A program made the translations under genes and the position numbers. Under the pieces are notes generated by a model. The model was not told where the DNA came from. It did not search any database and was given only the letters and a program-made list of their open reading frames with translations. A stretch of DNA of 64,000 bases from Aradus depressus (Eukaryota; Arthropoda; Insecta; Hemiptera; Aradidae): the NCBI GenBank assembly GCA_963662175.1, contig OY759223.1:23041460-23105459 (forward strand), written 5' to 3'. Below, piece after piece: positions 1 through 9,383 of the stretch; the stretch's first letter is position 1; every line of letters begins with the position of its first letter.

Positions 1-429
1 TCGAACGTCTTTTTTTGAACTTGGGATCTGCCAGTGTTCCCGTTCAGCCTTATTTTCGTTCGTCCGACGACCTTCGTTCTTCGGGTTCCATCATCCATCG
101 AAAACCATCATTTTTCTTTGTATTTCAATTTCACTATTTTCACCACAGTGTGGTTGTCAAAAAATAGATTTATCATTTTATTTTAATTTTCATCGTGAGC
201 TCACGTTAATATTTTCAGTTTTAATTACATATTGAGGTAGTCCACTATTCGATTATATTTTAAGAATTGATATTCTGTTTGTTTTTATTATAGATCCGAT
301 ATGTCCGATAATATATAATAATTATTTACCCAAAATATGTCAATAATTTTGATAAGAATTTCTTTTTAAACTCAAGTTAATTTTTAATTTTATTTTGATT
401 AATTGAATATATATATATAATTTTTTTTT
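1..429. other. Unassigned AT-rich sequence at left edge
   Basis: No reading frame, RNA gene or repeat recognised. Presumably part of an intron of the CFAP251-like gene, which continues left of the window. Confidence 0.4.
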
Positions 430-610
430 TCTTATATATTAATTTTTTACATTGTTTTCCGTATTATTATTATTTTTTTCTCCGTTTCCCTATTATGTGC
501 TAGTCCAAGAATTAGGAAAGCTCCCGGACGGGATTCGAACCTCAAACCTAGGTGAGACCATGCGACCAAATCTCTTCGCTCTAGCCCGCACGGCCACCAT
601 GGCTCCCTAA
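430..610 (-). mobile_element. tRNA-derived SINE of a second family
   Basis: Read on the minus strand, 610 to 520 starts gggagccatggtggccgtgc and contains a perfect B-box GGTTCGAATCCC. The head looks like a tRNA with a long variable arm, and an AT-rich non-tRNA body follows. This head differs from the abundant SINE-1 of the window. Family and exact 3' end are unknown. Confidence 0.55.
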
Positions 611-1029
611 CCATATGTCCTTATTCTGATACAAGAAACACACAAAACATTACGTAACTCTATTAATGAGAAAAAAAAGCATTTCATTCATTCGTATAAC
701 ACTTTATTGTCCTCAGATGATTCTTGATACACATATAAAATTTCGTTTCGATACATTCATTCTATTTTATTCAATTGAAAAATGTGTCTACTTATTATAA
801 ACGTATCATGTATTAATTTTGTTTACGTACTCATATATTTTTAAGTATTTATTTGTTCAGTTTTTATCAATTTAATTTTACTTTTTTTTAATAGTTTTGT
901 TATTACTCTAATCATAGGTGTGTTAGACTCAAATAGTTATAAATCTAATTTATAAGCTATCTTAATGTATAAATTCTTTTGACGTATCCTATTACCATGC
1001 ATTTGTTTAACGGAAATAAATTTTTTATT

Positions 1030-1195
1030 ATTATTATTTGGGAGTTATCGTATCAAAGACACAGAAATTGTTTTGTTTTTTTACATTTTTGGAATCTGAA
1101 GGTCGGAAAAATATAAAATTCCGTTGAAAACGCAACATCGAATTTCTGACCGATTGCATAACTTCCCCTATACTTAGTATAACTGGGGAGGTAAT
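1030..1195 (+). repeat. FamA interspersed repeat, 3' part
   Basis: Holds the FamA end sequence: gggagttatcg, an A/T-rich link, caacatcgaatttctgaccg, then acttcccctatacttagtat. It lies just past the last visible CFAP251-like exon. Confidence 0.7.
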
Positions 1196-1217
1196 ATATA
1201 ATATAAGTTAAACATAC

Positions 1218-1356
1218 TTATCAACCGAGTCAATAATATTAACTGCTACGTCAGATAATTTTATTTGAATGTATCCATCTTTGTAGTTGCTCAAAGGTCT
1301 TTCAGGCTCATCAGAATAAAAGTCCCATGCTACGTCACTCCATAGGGACACATATC
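1218..1356 (-). CDS. CFAP251: CFAP251-like exon 7 (last exon inside window)
   Basis: Encodes YVSLWSDVAWDFYSDEPERP and VAVNIIDSVDK. The YVSLW start is a WD-like strand. The donor gtatgt leaves phase 2, so at least one more exon lies left of the window; none is recognisable in 1-1217. Confidence 0.75.
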
Positions 1357-1813
1357 CTGAAATATAGAAAAAAATAAATACTTAAACACTATATTTATTT
1401 ATTTTTTTAAATAAAAATAAATTAAAAAAGTCTTCGGTGAATCACTGACTATGTACTTTCCCAGTATTAATCAATTACGTTTTCGCTCTCCCTCTACAGT
1501 CAATCGACCATTTAAGCTAAAACTTATTATTTGATTTACATAGTGGCTTCTGAAACCATATACTAAATTTTGTGTTGATACATTTATTACCGATTTCGCG
1601 AAAAATTAATAGGTGCCATCCTCTTGGTGTTTTGCATTTAAATATAAAATTTCATATCAATACATTAATTGAAATGACAAGTTTTTTATAAGGCTCCCCC
1701 CTAAATTCCTTTGGCCGATTTGGCTGATAATCAATAGGTGTGGTCGTTAGAGGGCTTTGAATTTACATTTTCAATTTCGTGTCATTAAATTAATTCAATT
1801 TTTTATTATGAAC

Positions 1814-1847
<34 letters not shown>

Positions 1848-4800
1848 ACAGAATATAAAAAGAAAATAATAATATCAAAATAGAAATAAATAAAACCTAG
1901 CTTTTAATTAACAAATACATATAATTCTTCTACTGGAATTGTATTCTAATTAACGTCTTCTACTTTTTAACGCCGTTATTATACAGAACACGACACTGTT
2001 GGATTTATTATTGTTTTTTTTTCTTTCCATTTTTGCTACACATCCTATTATTTTTGTCAATACGGTTCATTGCCGTTTTTTTTTGTTTTTTTTTATCGCC
2101 AAATCATTAAAGTCAGTAGTGTGTGTTCTTGGTTGTGTCTGTAAATATGTATGCATGTTCACAAAGTAATGTTGTTTGTCTTAATGTAGCTGTATAATTC
2201 CAAGTATAAGTCGTGTTCGTTATGTGACAGTATTGTTTGTAAGTAAGTCGGTAGTGGGCAGTCAGTCTGTGTTATTGCTTTCCACACAACATCCCTACCG
2301 TTATTGTACTTGTTATTGTTATTAATTATTCATTATTATTGTTATTAATATTGAAAAGGGTCTTGTGAGGTTGTGGGCTGGTCAGTGCTTCGCCCAGGTA
2401 CTTTCTTCTCAGTTGGTTGAAGGCTGGACACTCTATGAAGAAGTGGTGGATGTCGTCAGGTCGGTCTTCGTTACAGTCACCACAGCTCGCCTCCCTGTTG
2501 AAGATATAGGACACTTCTCCCTAGAGTTTGGTCCTCAGTTTCAAATACTTAATACATTAATTGCTGTGGAAGTAAGAAATAATTAAATACCTGATGTAGA
2601 AACACTGGCAGCAAGATGAGAGCCTGAGACATAGGTCGAGTCAGTATAACAGTCAATGTCCCTCCAAGTCTTGTCCCATTTAGGGTTATAATAAGTGAAA
2701 ACTCTTTGTCCATCTTCCTGCAAAAATAAATTAAATAATTGTAAAACTTTACATTCTAAAAATATTTAATAATAATGAATTTAAATAACAAAATATAACT
2801 CACGACATCAAAATTCAAAAATATAACAGATTTTTCTGTGGTAACCATAAGAAATTCGCATTGTACGTAACAAAATTTAATGCATCGTAATGGTCCGTAT
2901 TCTTCAGTATCCAAATATATTGACGCTAAAATCAATAATTGTGAATTTAATATTTAAAACTATAAAATTTAATTATTACTTTTTTTAAAATAAAATTTAC
3001 CATCTGGTTTTGTTCTTCCATGAACCCACTCCCAAACGCTAATAATCAGACTTGTTTCATCATCATCTTGACTATTGTCGTTAGTAACAGTTACAAGATA
3101 TTTTCCACAATGACTTAGTACAATGTAGTTACAACCGTATTTTGAAAAATCAAATATTGTGTGAACGGGTTGACTGCAACAATAAAATATAAATAAAAAA
3201 AATTTATTTTACTATTAAATTTTACACCATTTATAATAGCGGTTTATAAAAATGGCTGAGAGAGACCCTTACGTTTTTTACCTAGGAAGTGAAAAACATT
3301 TTGAGATCGCCGTTCTTGAGATGGAAACTAAAGCGATGGTCCCGAGCCCTCCAAAACTACCCTAGATGTATAAATATTAAGGGTAGGCAAAATGTAGGAC
3401 ACAGTAGAGGCGAGTTCATGTCCACTAAAGTGATGGAATTGGTAGTAGGCGATATGAATTCGTAGTTAATGCCCGAGTATAACTCACAATAACAAACTAT
3501 ACTATTTTATTGTTGTTTGTGATTCAGGCCCGGGCATTAATTATGAGGTCTACTATCAGAGCGCTTTTTTTTTTGGAGATATTTTGGGAGTCCTGGTTGC
3601 ATACCAAGATTTTATATTTAACGAATACCTGACATGGACCGCCAATTAAGGACGGTGTGCTCAAGGTTTTTTTAAACTCCAAGATACAAAAATAAAGTCG
3701 TCGGTGAATCATTGTGAAGTACGATTTAATCAATAAAGTTTTCGCTCTCTCTTTGGGCTAAAAATTGATAGTTGACTTATATTCATTACATCGACAGTTA
3801 TAGGGATTTTTGAGTTGAGTTCCCCTCCCATGATTCCACTGAAAATTGTTAAGTGTCGTCTTTATGGGGTTTTGAATATACATATGAAATTTTGTGTCGA
3901 TACATTCATTACAACGGCAGTTATTATAAGTTTTGTGCTAAGCTTCCCCCCTAATCGCCCCCTTCCCTTTTGCCGATTTGGCTAAAAATTAACATATGTC
4001 GTCCTTAGAGGGTTCTGGATACACATATGAAATTTCGTGTCGATACATCCATTCTATCGGGAGTTACCGTGTTCACAGACACAGAAATTGTTTAAAAAAA
4101 AATGTAACTCTGTTGAAATCTCAACATCGAATTTCTGAAAGATTACATAACTTCCCCTATACTTTGTATAGCTTGGGACGTAAAAAAAAACGACACATCT
4201 TACCAGTGCAAAGCATCCCAAATAATTATACAATTGTCTTCTCCAACATCTGTGGAAGCAATCCATCTTCCAGTGGCATCTGCAGACAAACATACTATCC
4301 GGTTCGACTAAAAATAAAAATGTTACCTTCATAAAAAAAGATACATACAAGATAGTAGCGATCAACTGATTCAAAACTATTACTTTCCTCAAAGGAGCGC
4401 CAATATTTTATTATTTATTTATATTTAATACTTTAGTGTTTTCCGAAACATGTATTTAATATAAACATTTATATATTTTCAACTTACATGTCCTTGTAAT
4501 GTTTTATGAGTTCCATTTTCATAATCATAAATAACGGCAAATTGACCGCAAGCAAAAATAAATTCATTTTGATAAACTGTAGTCAAATTATGAATAAATA
4601 CTTCGAAATCGTAGCCAAAAACTTTATGAAGAGTCTGTGAAAAAAGAGAATATATATAGGTTAGATTTTATGACTCATGCGCGGGCTTTAACTACGAGGT
4701 CATATCGCCTACTACCAGAGCGCTCTTTCGTGACTAGTGGACATGAGCCCGACTCTACTGAGGGAGTCCTAAATTTTGCCAACCCTAAATTTTTATTCAT

Positions 4801-6208
4801 CTAGGGTAGAGGGGTCTTTATCGAGTACCTGACATCGTACAGGCTCGGGACCATCGCTTAACGTCCCATCTGAAGGACGGCGTGCTTAAGTTTATTTTAC
4901 CTCCCAGATAAAATAAACTAAGGGCCTCGGTCGGGTTTCGAACCCACGTTCTTGAGCTCAGAAGACAAGCATGCATACCACTGAGCTACCGGCGCCCTTG
5001 AGAATATATATATATATTCTATATATATATAGAGGGCGCCGGTAGCTCAGTGGTATGTGTGCTTGACTTCTGAGCTCAAGAACGTGGGTTCGTAACCCGA
5101 CCGAGGCCCTTAGTTTATTTTATCTGGGAGGTAAAATAAACTTAAGCACGCCGTCCTTCGGATGGGACGTTAAGCGATGGTCCCGAGCCTGTACGATGTC
5201 AGGTACTCGTTAAAGACCCCCACTCTTGGTGAATAAAAATTTAGAGTAGGCAAAATTTAGGACTCCCGCAGTAGAGTCGGGCTCATGTCCACCAGAGTGA
5301 CGAATGAGCGCTCTGGTAGTAGGCGATATGACCTCGTTGTTAAAGCCCGGGCGTGAGTCATAAAACCTAACCTAACCTGTAATACTAAAATGATGTGAAC
5401 GAGTAAATAAACTAAATACAGAGGTAGTAAGAATTGATGGTAAAATATAATGTATTATATTATAATATTTATTATTAATAAAATATATTATTGTTTTTTT
5501 TTTTTATTTTTTGAATTAAATGTATTTATTCTTAGGGGACTTCGGTCCTAGAATGAACTTTCTTTTAATTAAATGTCAATAAATATATAGAAAAAAAAGA
5601 TACGATGATGGGAATGCTAGCCGAAACGTTACTAATTGTTATTTTTTGAAGGCAAAATATAAATTAAAGAAATAATATATAAAATAATTAAGAATCTCTT
5701 TACAAAATTAAAATCATTATAACAAGAAATCATGACATTAAATTTAGAAATAGGATGAAATACTTACAAAAGGGAATGAAGCTTCTAACTTTTCAGACTT
5801 TTTAAGTGTTTTTGTCTTTGGTGAGGTTTCAGCTTCTTCAAAACGATGACACAAATCAACAATTGTCTTTTTCCTAGTTTTCTTTGGTTCATCTGCATGT
5901 CTGATCGGAACATACACCCGAAGAGGTCTTTGACACTTCCTTTTTCGCCGTTGTCTTCCCTTCACTGAAGACTGAGACTTACTCTCTTCACTTGGAGTTA
6001 GCGATGAAATTGGAGTTCCTTCTCTAAATCGTTCAACATCCTCATCCTTCAAATCGTAACCAACTTCTTGAAGTAGTTCTTTACATTCTTCTTTTTTTTT
6101 TTGTATCTCTTCATTTATTTTAGTCATTGCCTCATGTTTCACTGCGTTTAAATCTTCCACATATTCAGGTCTTTTAGAAAACAATTTTTTCCCTTGTTTG
6201 TTCGTCAT
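1218..6208 (-). CDS. CFAP251: CFAP251/WDR66-like axonemal WD-repeat protein (N-terminal part; continues off left edge)
   Basis: Seven exons join without a frame break: 5768-6208, 4488-4634, 4204-4307, 3001-3173, 2804-2925, 2591-2717 and 1218-1356, all with GT donors and AG acceptors (phases 0,0,2,1,0,1,2). The reading gives about 418 residues and is still open at the left. Residues 1-147 are a lysine/glutamate-rich, probably coiled N-terminus. From about 148 WD-type blades begin: VFGYDFEVF, then FAVIYDYENGTHKTLQGH, then RWIASTDVGEDNCIIIWD, then QPVHTIFDF. This order resembles the start of the propeller of CFAP251 (WDR66), a component of the calmodulin/spoke-associated complex at the base of radial spoke 3 in motile cilia and sperm flagella. 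The start is ATG 6208; an in-frame stop lies upstream. Later blades are divergent, so the ortholog call is probable, while WD-repeat identity is firm. Introns carry two inverted SINE pairs. Confidence 0.8.
1430..1800 (+). repeat. FamA interspersed repeat, 5' part
   Basis: Starts cggtgaatcactgactatgt and runs through cgctctccctc and two internal units with aataggtg and the [ag]atacatt motif. The 3' hairpin is absent. A poly-A tract follows at 1815-1845. Confidence 0.7.
2000..2580 (-). pseudogene. LINE 3' relic (zinc-knuckle C-terminus)
   Basis: The minus-strand frame at 2326-2530 reads GEVSYIFNREASCGDC then DDIHHFFIECPAF. This C-x2-C ... H-x4-C arrangement is typical of the C-terminus of R1/LOA/Jockey-type LINE reverse transcriptases. 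An in-frame stop lies just upstream, so it is a dead copy. It ends 11 bp from CFAP251-like exon 6. The T-rich part at 2000-2100 may be its 3' UTR. Confidence 0.7.
2591..2717 (-). CDS. CFAP251: CFAP251-like exon 6
   Basis: Encodes EDGQRVFTYYNPKWDKTWR and later YVSGSHLAASVSTSG. Phase 0 in, phase 1 out, acceptor tgcag. The sequence is weakly conserved; it is retained because both splice sites and frame fit. Confidence 0.75.
2804..2925 (-). CDS. CFAP251: CFAP251-like exon 5
   Basis: Encodes SIYLDTEEYGPLRCIKFCY and FLMVTTEKSVIFLNFDV, a blade-like beta pattern. The GYGxxxxIxF-type spacing matches the third or fourth CFAP251 blade. The donor is gtgagt, phase 0. Confidence 0.82.
3001..3173 (-). CDS. 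CFAP251: CFAP251-like exon 4
   Basis: Begins QPVHTIFDF and contains LSHCGKYLVTVTND, an acidic linker SQDDDE, then LIISVWEW, a WD-like strand. Phase 2 in, phase 1 out. It joins exon 3 across an intron that holds a tail-to-tail SINE pair. Confidence 0.87.
3270..3498 (+). mobile_element. SINE-1 fragment, plus copy of a tail-to-tail pair
   Basis: Diverged body of the main SINE: gcgatggtcccgagcc, aagggtaggcaaaatg and ggtagtaggcgatatga are readable, but the tRNA head is missing. It faces an inverted copy at 3519-3676. Confidence 0.75.
3519..3676 (-). mobile_element. SINE-1 fragment, minus copy of a tail-to-tail pair
   Basis: Reverse-oriented SINE tail with gcccgggcattaatta, ctatcagagcgct and gaatacctgacat. 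With 3270-3498 it forms an imperfect hairpin around a 20-bp centre. Confidence 0.7.
3697..4182 (+). repeat. FamA interspersed repeat, near full length
   Basis: Begins gtcggtgaatcattgtgaag, then cgctctctctttgggctaaa, then three internal units each holding a gtgtcgatacattcat-type core, then caacatcgaatttctgaaag and the hairpin acttcccctatactttgtat. A good reference copy for the family. It abuts exon 3 of the CFAP251-like gene. Confidence 0.75.
4204..4307 (-). CDS. CFAP251: CFAP251-like exon 3
   Basis: Encodes SNRIVCLSADATGRWIAS followed by TDVGEDNCIIIWDALH, a canonical WD blade with IIIWD. This is the part most like CFAP251/WDR66. The donor is gtaaga, phase 2. The exon lies immediately beside a FamA repeat ending near 4182. 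Confidence 0.9.
4488..4634 (-). CDS. CFAP251: CFAP251-like exon 2
   Basis: 49 codons, phase 0 at both ends. It encodes the first propeller blade, including FGYDFEVFIHNLTTVYQNEF and FAVIYDYENGTHKTLQGH. The closing LQGH is typical of the strand d/a turn before the next WD repeat. The donor reads gtaagt. Confidence 0.85.
4665..4997 (-). mobile_element. SINE-1, left arm of head-to-head palindrome
   Basis: Full-length tRNA-derived SINE on the minus strand: head gggcgccggtagctcagtgg with A-box, B-box GGTTCGAAACCC, then a body ending catgagtcataaaat near 4670. It carries the variant aagaacgtggg shared with the partner copy at 5034. Confidence 0.93.
5034..5378 (+). mobile_element. SINE-1, right arm of head-to-head palindrome
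   Basis: Full-length SINE with head gggcgccggtagctcagtgg and tail aaacctaacctaacc. Only a 36-bp AT spacer (4998-5033) separates it from the inverted copy, so an intron transcript could form a hairpin of roughly 330-bp arms. Confidence 0.93.
5500..5660. repeat. LINE-end scrap and Penelope-like 3' hairpin
   Basis: About 5520-5570 holds attcttaggggacttcggtc, matching in inverse the LINE end at 46140-46190. Then 5605-5635 reads gatgatgggaatgctagccg followed by aaacg, the small stem-loop form typical of Penelope-like element 3' ends. Confidence 0.5.
5768..6208 (-). CDS. CFAP251: CFAP251-like exon 1 (start codon exon)
   Basis: Encodes residues 1-147, beginning MTNKQGKKLF. It is hydrophilic, with a helical stretch KHEAMTKINEEIQKKKEE and a basic patch RQRRKRK. 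The donor reads gtaagt on the minus strand, phase 0. A TTG twelve bases further upstream is in frame, but ATG 6208 is the first methionine after the upstream in-frame stop. I cannot match this N-terminus to a specific family; its link to exon 2 rests on phase and splice quality. Confidence 0.75.
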
Positions 6209-6443
6209 TTCTATATACAATTCAAAAACAGAACTTGAGATGAATTAAATAACAACAAAAATATATACTTCTATGTTCGGACAACGGTTAACTATGTGAT
6301 CATGGTAACCTAACATCTGTTTAAAATAGGAGAAAATTATAATATAAATCTCTGTTGAGTTCTATCCATGGAAACATTGGCAACAGCCTTATTTTATCAT
6401 AAATAATTAAATATATTTTCCCATGATGTTAATTGAAAATTGT

Positions 6444-6977
6444 TCTTTTTTTTTTTTTTTTTATTTACAAAGAGATATTTACAACTGTATAAAAATATAT
6501 ACAACAAGCAAATATGCTAATACAGACATAATGGCAATGTCAAAATGTCATGAGGGGAGAAATCACCCAGTGGTGACACTTCCTAGTCACTGATTTTCTC
6601 TCATTTGTAACTAATCACTGTCACTGTCACTGCTGCTGCTAAGCAGGTCTCTAGGCCATTGACGCTTAAGCCGTCGTTGGGGAAGTACGGCAGAATGGAG
6701 GGCACGGACCAGAGGATTATTGTGGGAACCAAGAAGGGAAAATAATTTTTTGTATTTGCATTTAGCGACTTCAGTAATGAAAGGTACATTAAGGTCAGTG
6801 TGAAGGGTTTTGTTGGAGACGTAGTAAGGAGCATTGGCTATTGTACGAAGGATTTTGGATTCAAGAGATTGGATGCGCTGGAGATTGGAAGCCTTGGCAG
6901 AACCCCAGAGTTCAAGTCCGTAAGTCCACATAGGTTTGAGTATTGAGTTGTATATAAGTCGTTTTGTTGTCAAAGTA
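6444..6977 (-). mobile_element. Jockey-like LINE, 5'-truncated, with 11-bp target-site duplication
   Basis: TTGAAAATTGT flanks the insertion at 6433-6443 and 6978-6988. On the minus strand the open frame reads KRLIYNSILKPMWTYGLELW, then SKILRTIANAPYYVSNKTLH and ends RQWPRDLLSSSSDSDSD, the reverse transcriptase thumb/C-terminus of Jockey-clade LINEs. A poly-T run at 6450-6463 (poly-A on the element strand) marks the 3' end. The frame is intact, suggesting a fairly recent insertion, but upstream domains are absent. Confidence 0.93.
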
Positions 6978-7014
6978 TTGAAAATTGTGTTGGTGAAACA
7001 ATGTACATCTCCAT

Positions 7015-7640
7015 TACAAATTATTCAAATAATTTTTTGCTTTCCTTCTTAAACCAATCGACTGTTTTGGCTAAAAATCGATTGTTGACTTATGCAGAGA
7101 CTTCTGAATCCTTACTAAAGGGCGCCGGTAGCTCAGTGGTATGCGTGCTTGACTTCTGAGCTCAAGGTCGTGGGTTCGTAGCCCGACCGAGGCCCTTAGT
7201 TTATTTTATCTGGGAGGTAAAATAAACTTAAGCACGCCGTCCTTCGGATGGGACGTTAAGCGATGGTCCCGATCCTTTACGATGTCAGGTCCTCGTTAAA
7301 GACCCCTACCCTAGAAGAATAAAAATTTAGGGTAGGCAAAATTTAGGACTCCTACAGTAGAGTCGGGCTCATGTCCACCAGAGTGACGAAAGAGCGCTCT
7401 GGTAGTAGGCGGTATGACCTCGTAGTTAAAGCCCGGGCATGAGTCATAAAACCTAACCTAACCAAACCTAACCTTACTAAATTTTGTGTCGATACATTTA
7501 TTTCATAGGTAGTTATTAGAGGTTTATGAGTTGAGCCCTCTATCTCTATCCTCCCCTTCTGCTGAAAATTCATAGGAGTCGTCCTTATGCGGTTTTCAAT
7601 TTACATATAAAATTTCATGTCAAAATATTCATCGGCAGTT
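7015..7640 (+). repeat. FamA repeat interrupted by a SINE
   Basis: FamA reads up to gcagagacttctgaatcctt, is broken by the SINE at 7120-7471, and resumes with actaaattttgtgtcgatac. The nested order shows FamA is the older of the two. Confidence 0.8.
7120..7471 (+). mobile_element. SINE-1, full length, with 10-bp target-site duplication
   Basis: Head gggcgccggtagctcagtgg, B-box-like ggttcgtagcccg, tail with repeated cctaacc/ccaaacctaa units. CCTTACTAAA flanks it at 7110-7119 and 7472-7481. It shares aaggtcgtggg and tagcccg with the copy at 62314. Confidence 0.96.
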
Positions 7641-8516
7641 ATTGAAGTTTTGTGTATTTACTAAATAAACAAAATAAAAAAAAAAGTTTAAACAGAAAAA
7701 AAAATTATTTTCTTCGAGGTTTCAAATTTTATAAATTTTTCGAAAATCTTTTAAGTTTTACATTTTTTCAAATTGTTGAAAAACTGAAAAGGACTAACAT
7801 ATATATGTAAGTGTCATACAATCAAATATATTGTTTTGTAACTCGTAAAATCTGAAATGATCTCTAAATTATATAATATAATCAAAAACATTGTCTTCAA
7901 AGATTGAAATTGCTTGCAAAACAAGTAAAATTTAAAATAAAGTACGTAAAATAGATGTAACATAAATATATGTAATATATAGTCATCTTATCCATCTTAG
8001 TAATCATGTGATCAAACTTTAAATGCCCGTAAAAAACAAAGGATCGTAAAAACATTAGAAACATTTTGGGAGGTAATACTCCTAGATGTCTTAAAAACTT
8101 TAAGTCTAAAAAAACCGAAATCGGTGATTACGTTTTTGAGAAATGGCGATTTTCTAAAAGTTTATTTTGTCGTCTTTTTGCACCAAGAAAGCGTCCAATT
8201 GTATGTTTAATCAGTTTTATCTTTTTTTTGTCATCCACTAGTGTAAAACTACCTGAAAAAAATATAAAAACTAATTTACTACGTGAGTGTTCGTTTATTC
8301 TTACGATTATAATTTATTGCTGTTGATACTAGCTAGATAAACAACAATTAGAATTATTTTTTTTGTGATAATAATATAGGACCAAAAAATTTGAAAGTAT
8401 TTTTTTCTGCCTTCTGAGTGATGGCAGAATCGCTCAAAAAAAGTTCAGCTCATTTGAATGACCAAAGGGAAATTTTCGGCCGAATATAAAAAGGATGACC
8501 CGTATGTTAAAAATAA

Positions 8517-8862
8517 AGGGGCGCCGGTAGCTCAGTGGTCTGCGTGCTTGACTTCTGAGCTCAAGATAGTGGGTTCGTAACCCGACCGAGGCCCTTAGTT
8601 TATTTTATCTGGGAGGTAAAATAAACTTAAACACGCCGTCCTTCGGATGGGACGTTAAGCGATGGTCCCGAGCCTGTACGATGTCAGGTACTCGTTAAAG
8701 ACCCCTGCCCCAGGTGAATAAAAATTTAGGTTAGGCAAAATTTAGGACTCCCACAGTAGAGTCGGGCTCATGTCCACCAGAGTGACGAAAGAGCGCTCTG
8801 GTAGCAGGCGATATGACCTCGTAGTTAAAGCCCGGGCATGAGTCATAAAACCTAACCTAACC
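8517..8862 (+). mobile_element. SINE-1, full length, with 12-bp target-site duplication
   Basis: TGTTAAAAATAA is duplicated at 8505-8516 and 8863-8874. Head ggcgccggtagctcagtggt; tail aaacctaacctaacc. It lies about 380 bp upstream of the SUDS3 start codon. Confidence 0.96.
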
Positions 8863-9238
8863 TGTTAAAAATAATAAAAAAAGAACTATCGATACATTTT
8901 TGCTGTAGGACCAATTCCAGTATTAACCTGTATCTCAATTCATTTACCCTAACGTTAAAGGAGACCTCTGAAAAGTTAACGTGTATAATATCCATTGTCA
9001 CTCATTTAGTTTAAGAACAGTTAGTTGAAAACTGTGTTGCTTTAAGAAAAAACAAATCATAAATAGCCATGTTCTATTTTTCAGAAGATAATATTCATTT
9101 TTGTGCTCAAATCAGTTTAATTGAGTAACTCATCGCTTAATTATGGAACTTACCCATAGAGGTCTATGCTGATAAGGAGGTTAGTTAAGTTAGTAGCTTC
9201 TCCGAGTATTTTTCGTAACGTTGTTTCTTTCTGTCTTT

Positions 9239-9383
9239 ATGGTTGTGTTAGACGACGATGATATGGCCTCCTTCAATAGTCCCTACTATTCATCGAGTTA
9301 TGCAAACGATGAATACGAATTTGATGAAGATAATGATGAAGTAGATGATGATGGTGAAATCGATCAAGAGGAAACCGATGAAG
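9239..9383 (+). CDS. SUDS3: SUDS3 exon 1
   Basis: Residues 1-48: MVVLDDDDMASFNSPYY, then a strongly acidic tract with DEDNDEVDDDGE. ATG 9239 is the first methionine of the open frame; ATG 9263 would remove eight residues. The donor is AAG|gtacac, phase 1. An open frame continues past the donor to 9466 but leaves the family pattern. Confidence 0.88.

Larger units (their letters stand above)
6209..9238. promoter_or_regulatory. Divergent intergenic region between CFAP251-like and SUDS3
   Basis: The start codons of two oppositely transcribed genes bound this stretch, so both promoters must lie here. I see no clear core motif. A 534-bp LINE (6444-6977), two SINEs (7120-7471, 8517-8862) and a FamA copy (7015-7640) occupy much of it, leaving about 6209-6440 and 8870-9238 as the most likely gene-proximal promoter DNA. 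Confidence 0.4.

Noticed and set aside
4054..4392. 112-codon open frames on both strands over CFAP251-like exon 3
   Set aside because: Shadows of the exon in other frames, continuing into repeat and intron.
4990..5130. tRNA genes at the SINE heads
   Set aside because: The heads keep A and B boxes but do not form a full cloverleaf with matching acceptor stem, and they are joined to a constant SINE body at many sites.
5361..5378. Interstitial telomere repeats (CCTAA)n
   Set aside because: Only two or three units, always at SINE ends; this is the SINE tail.
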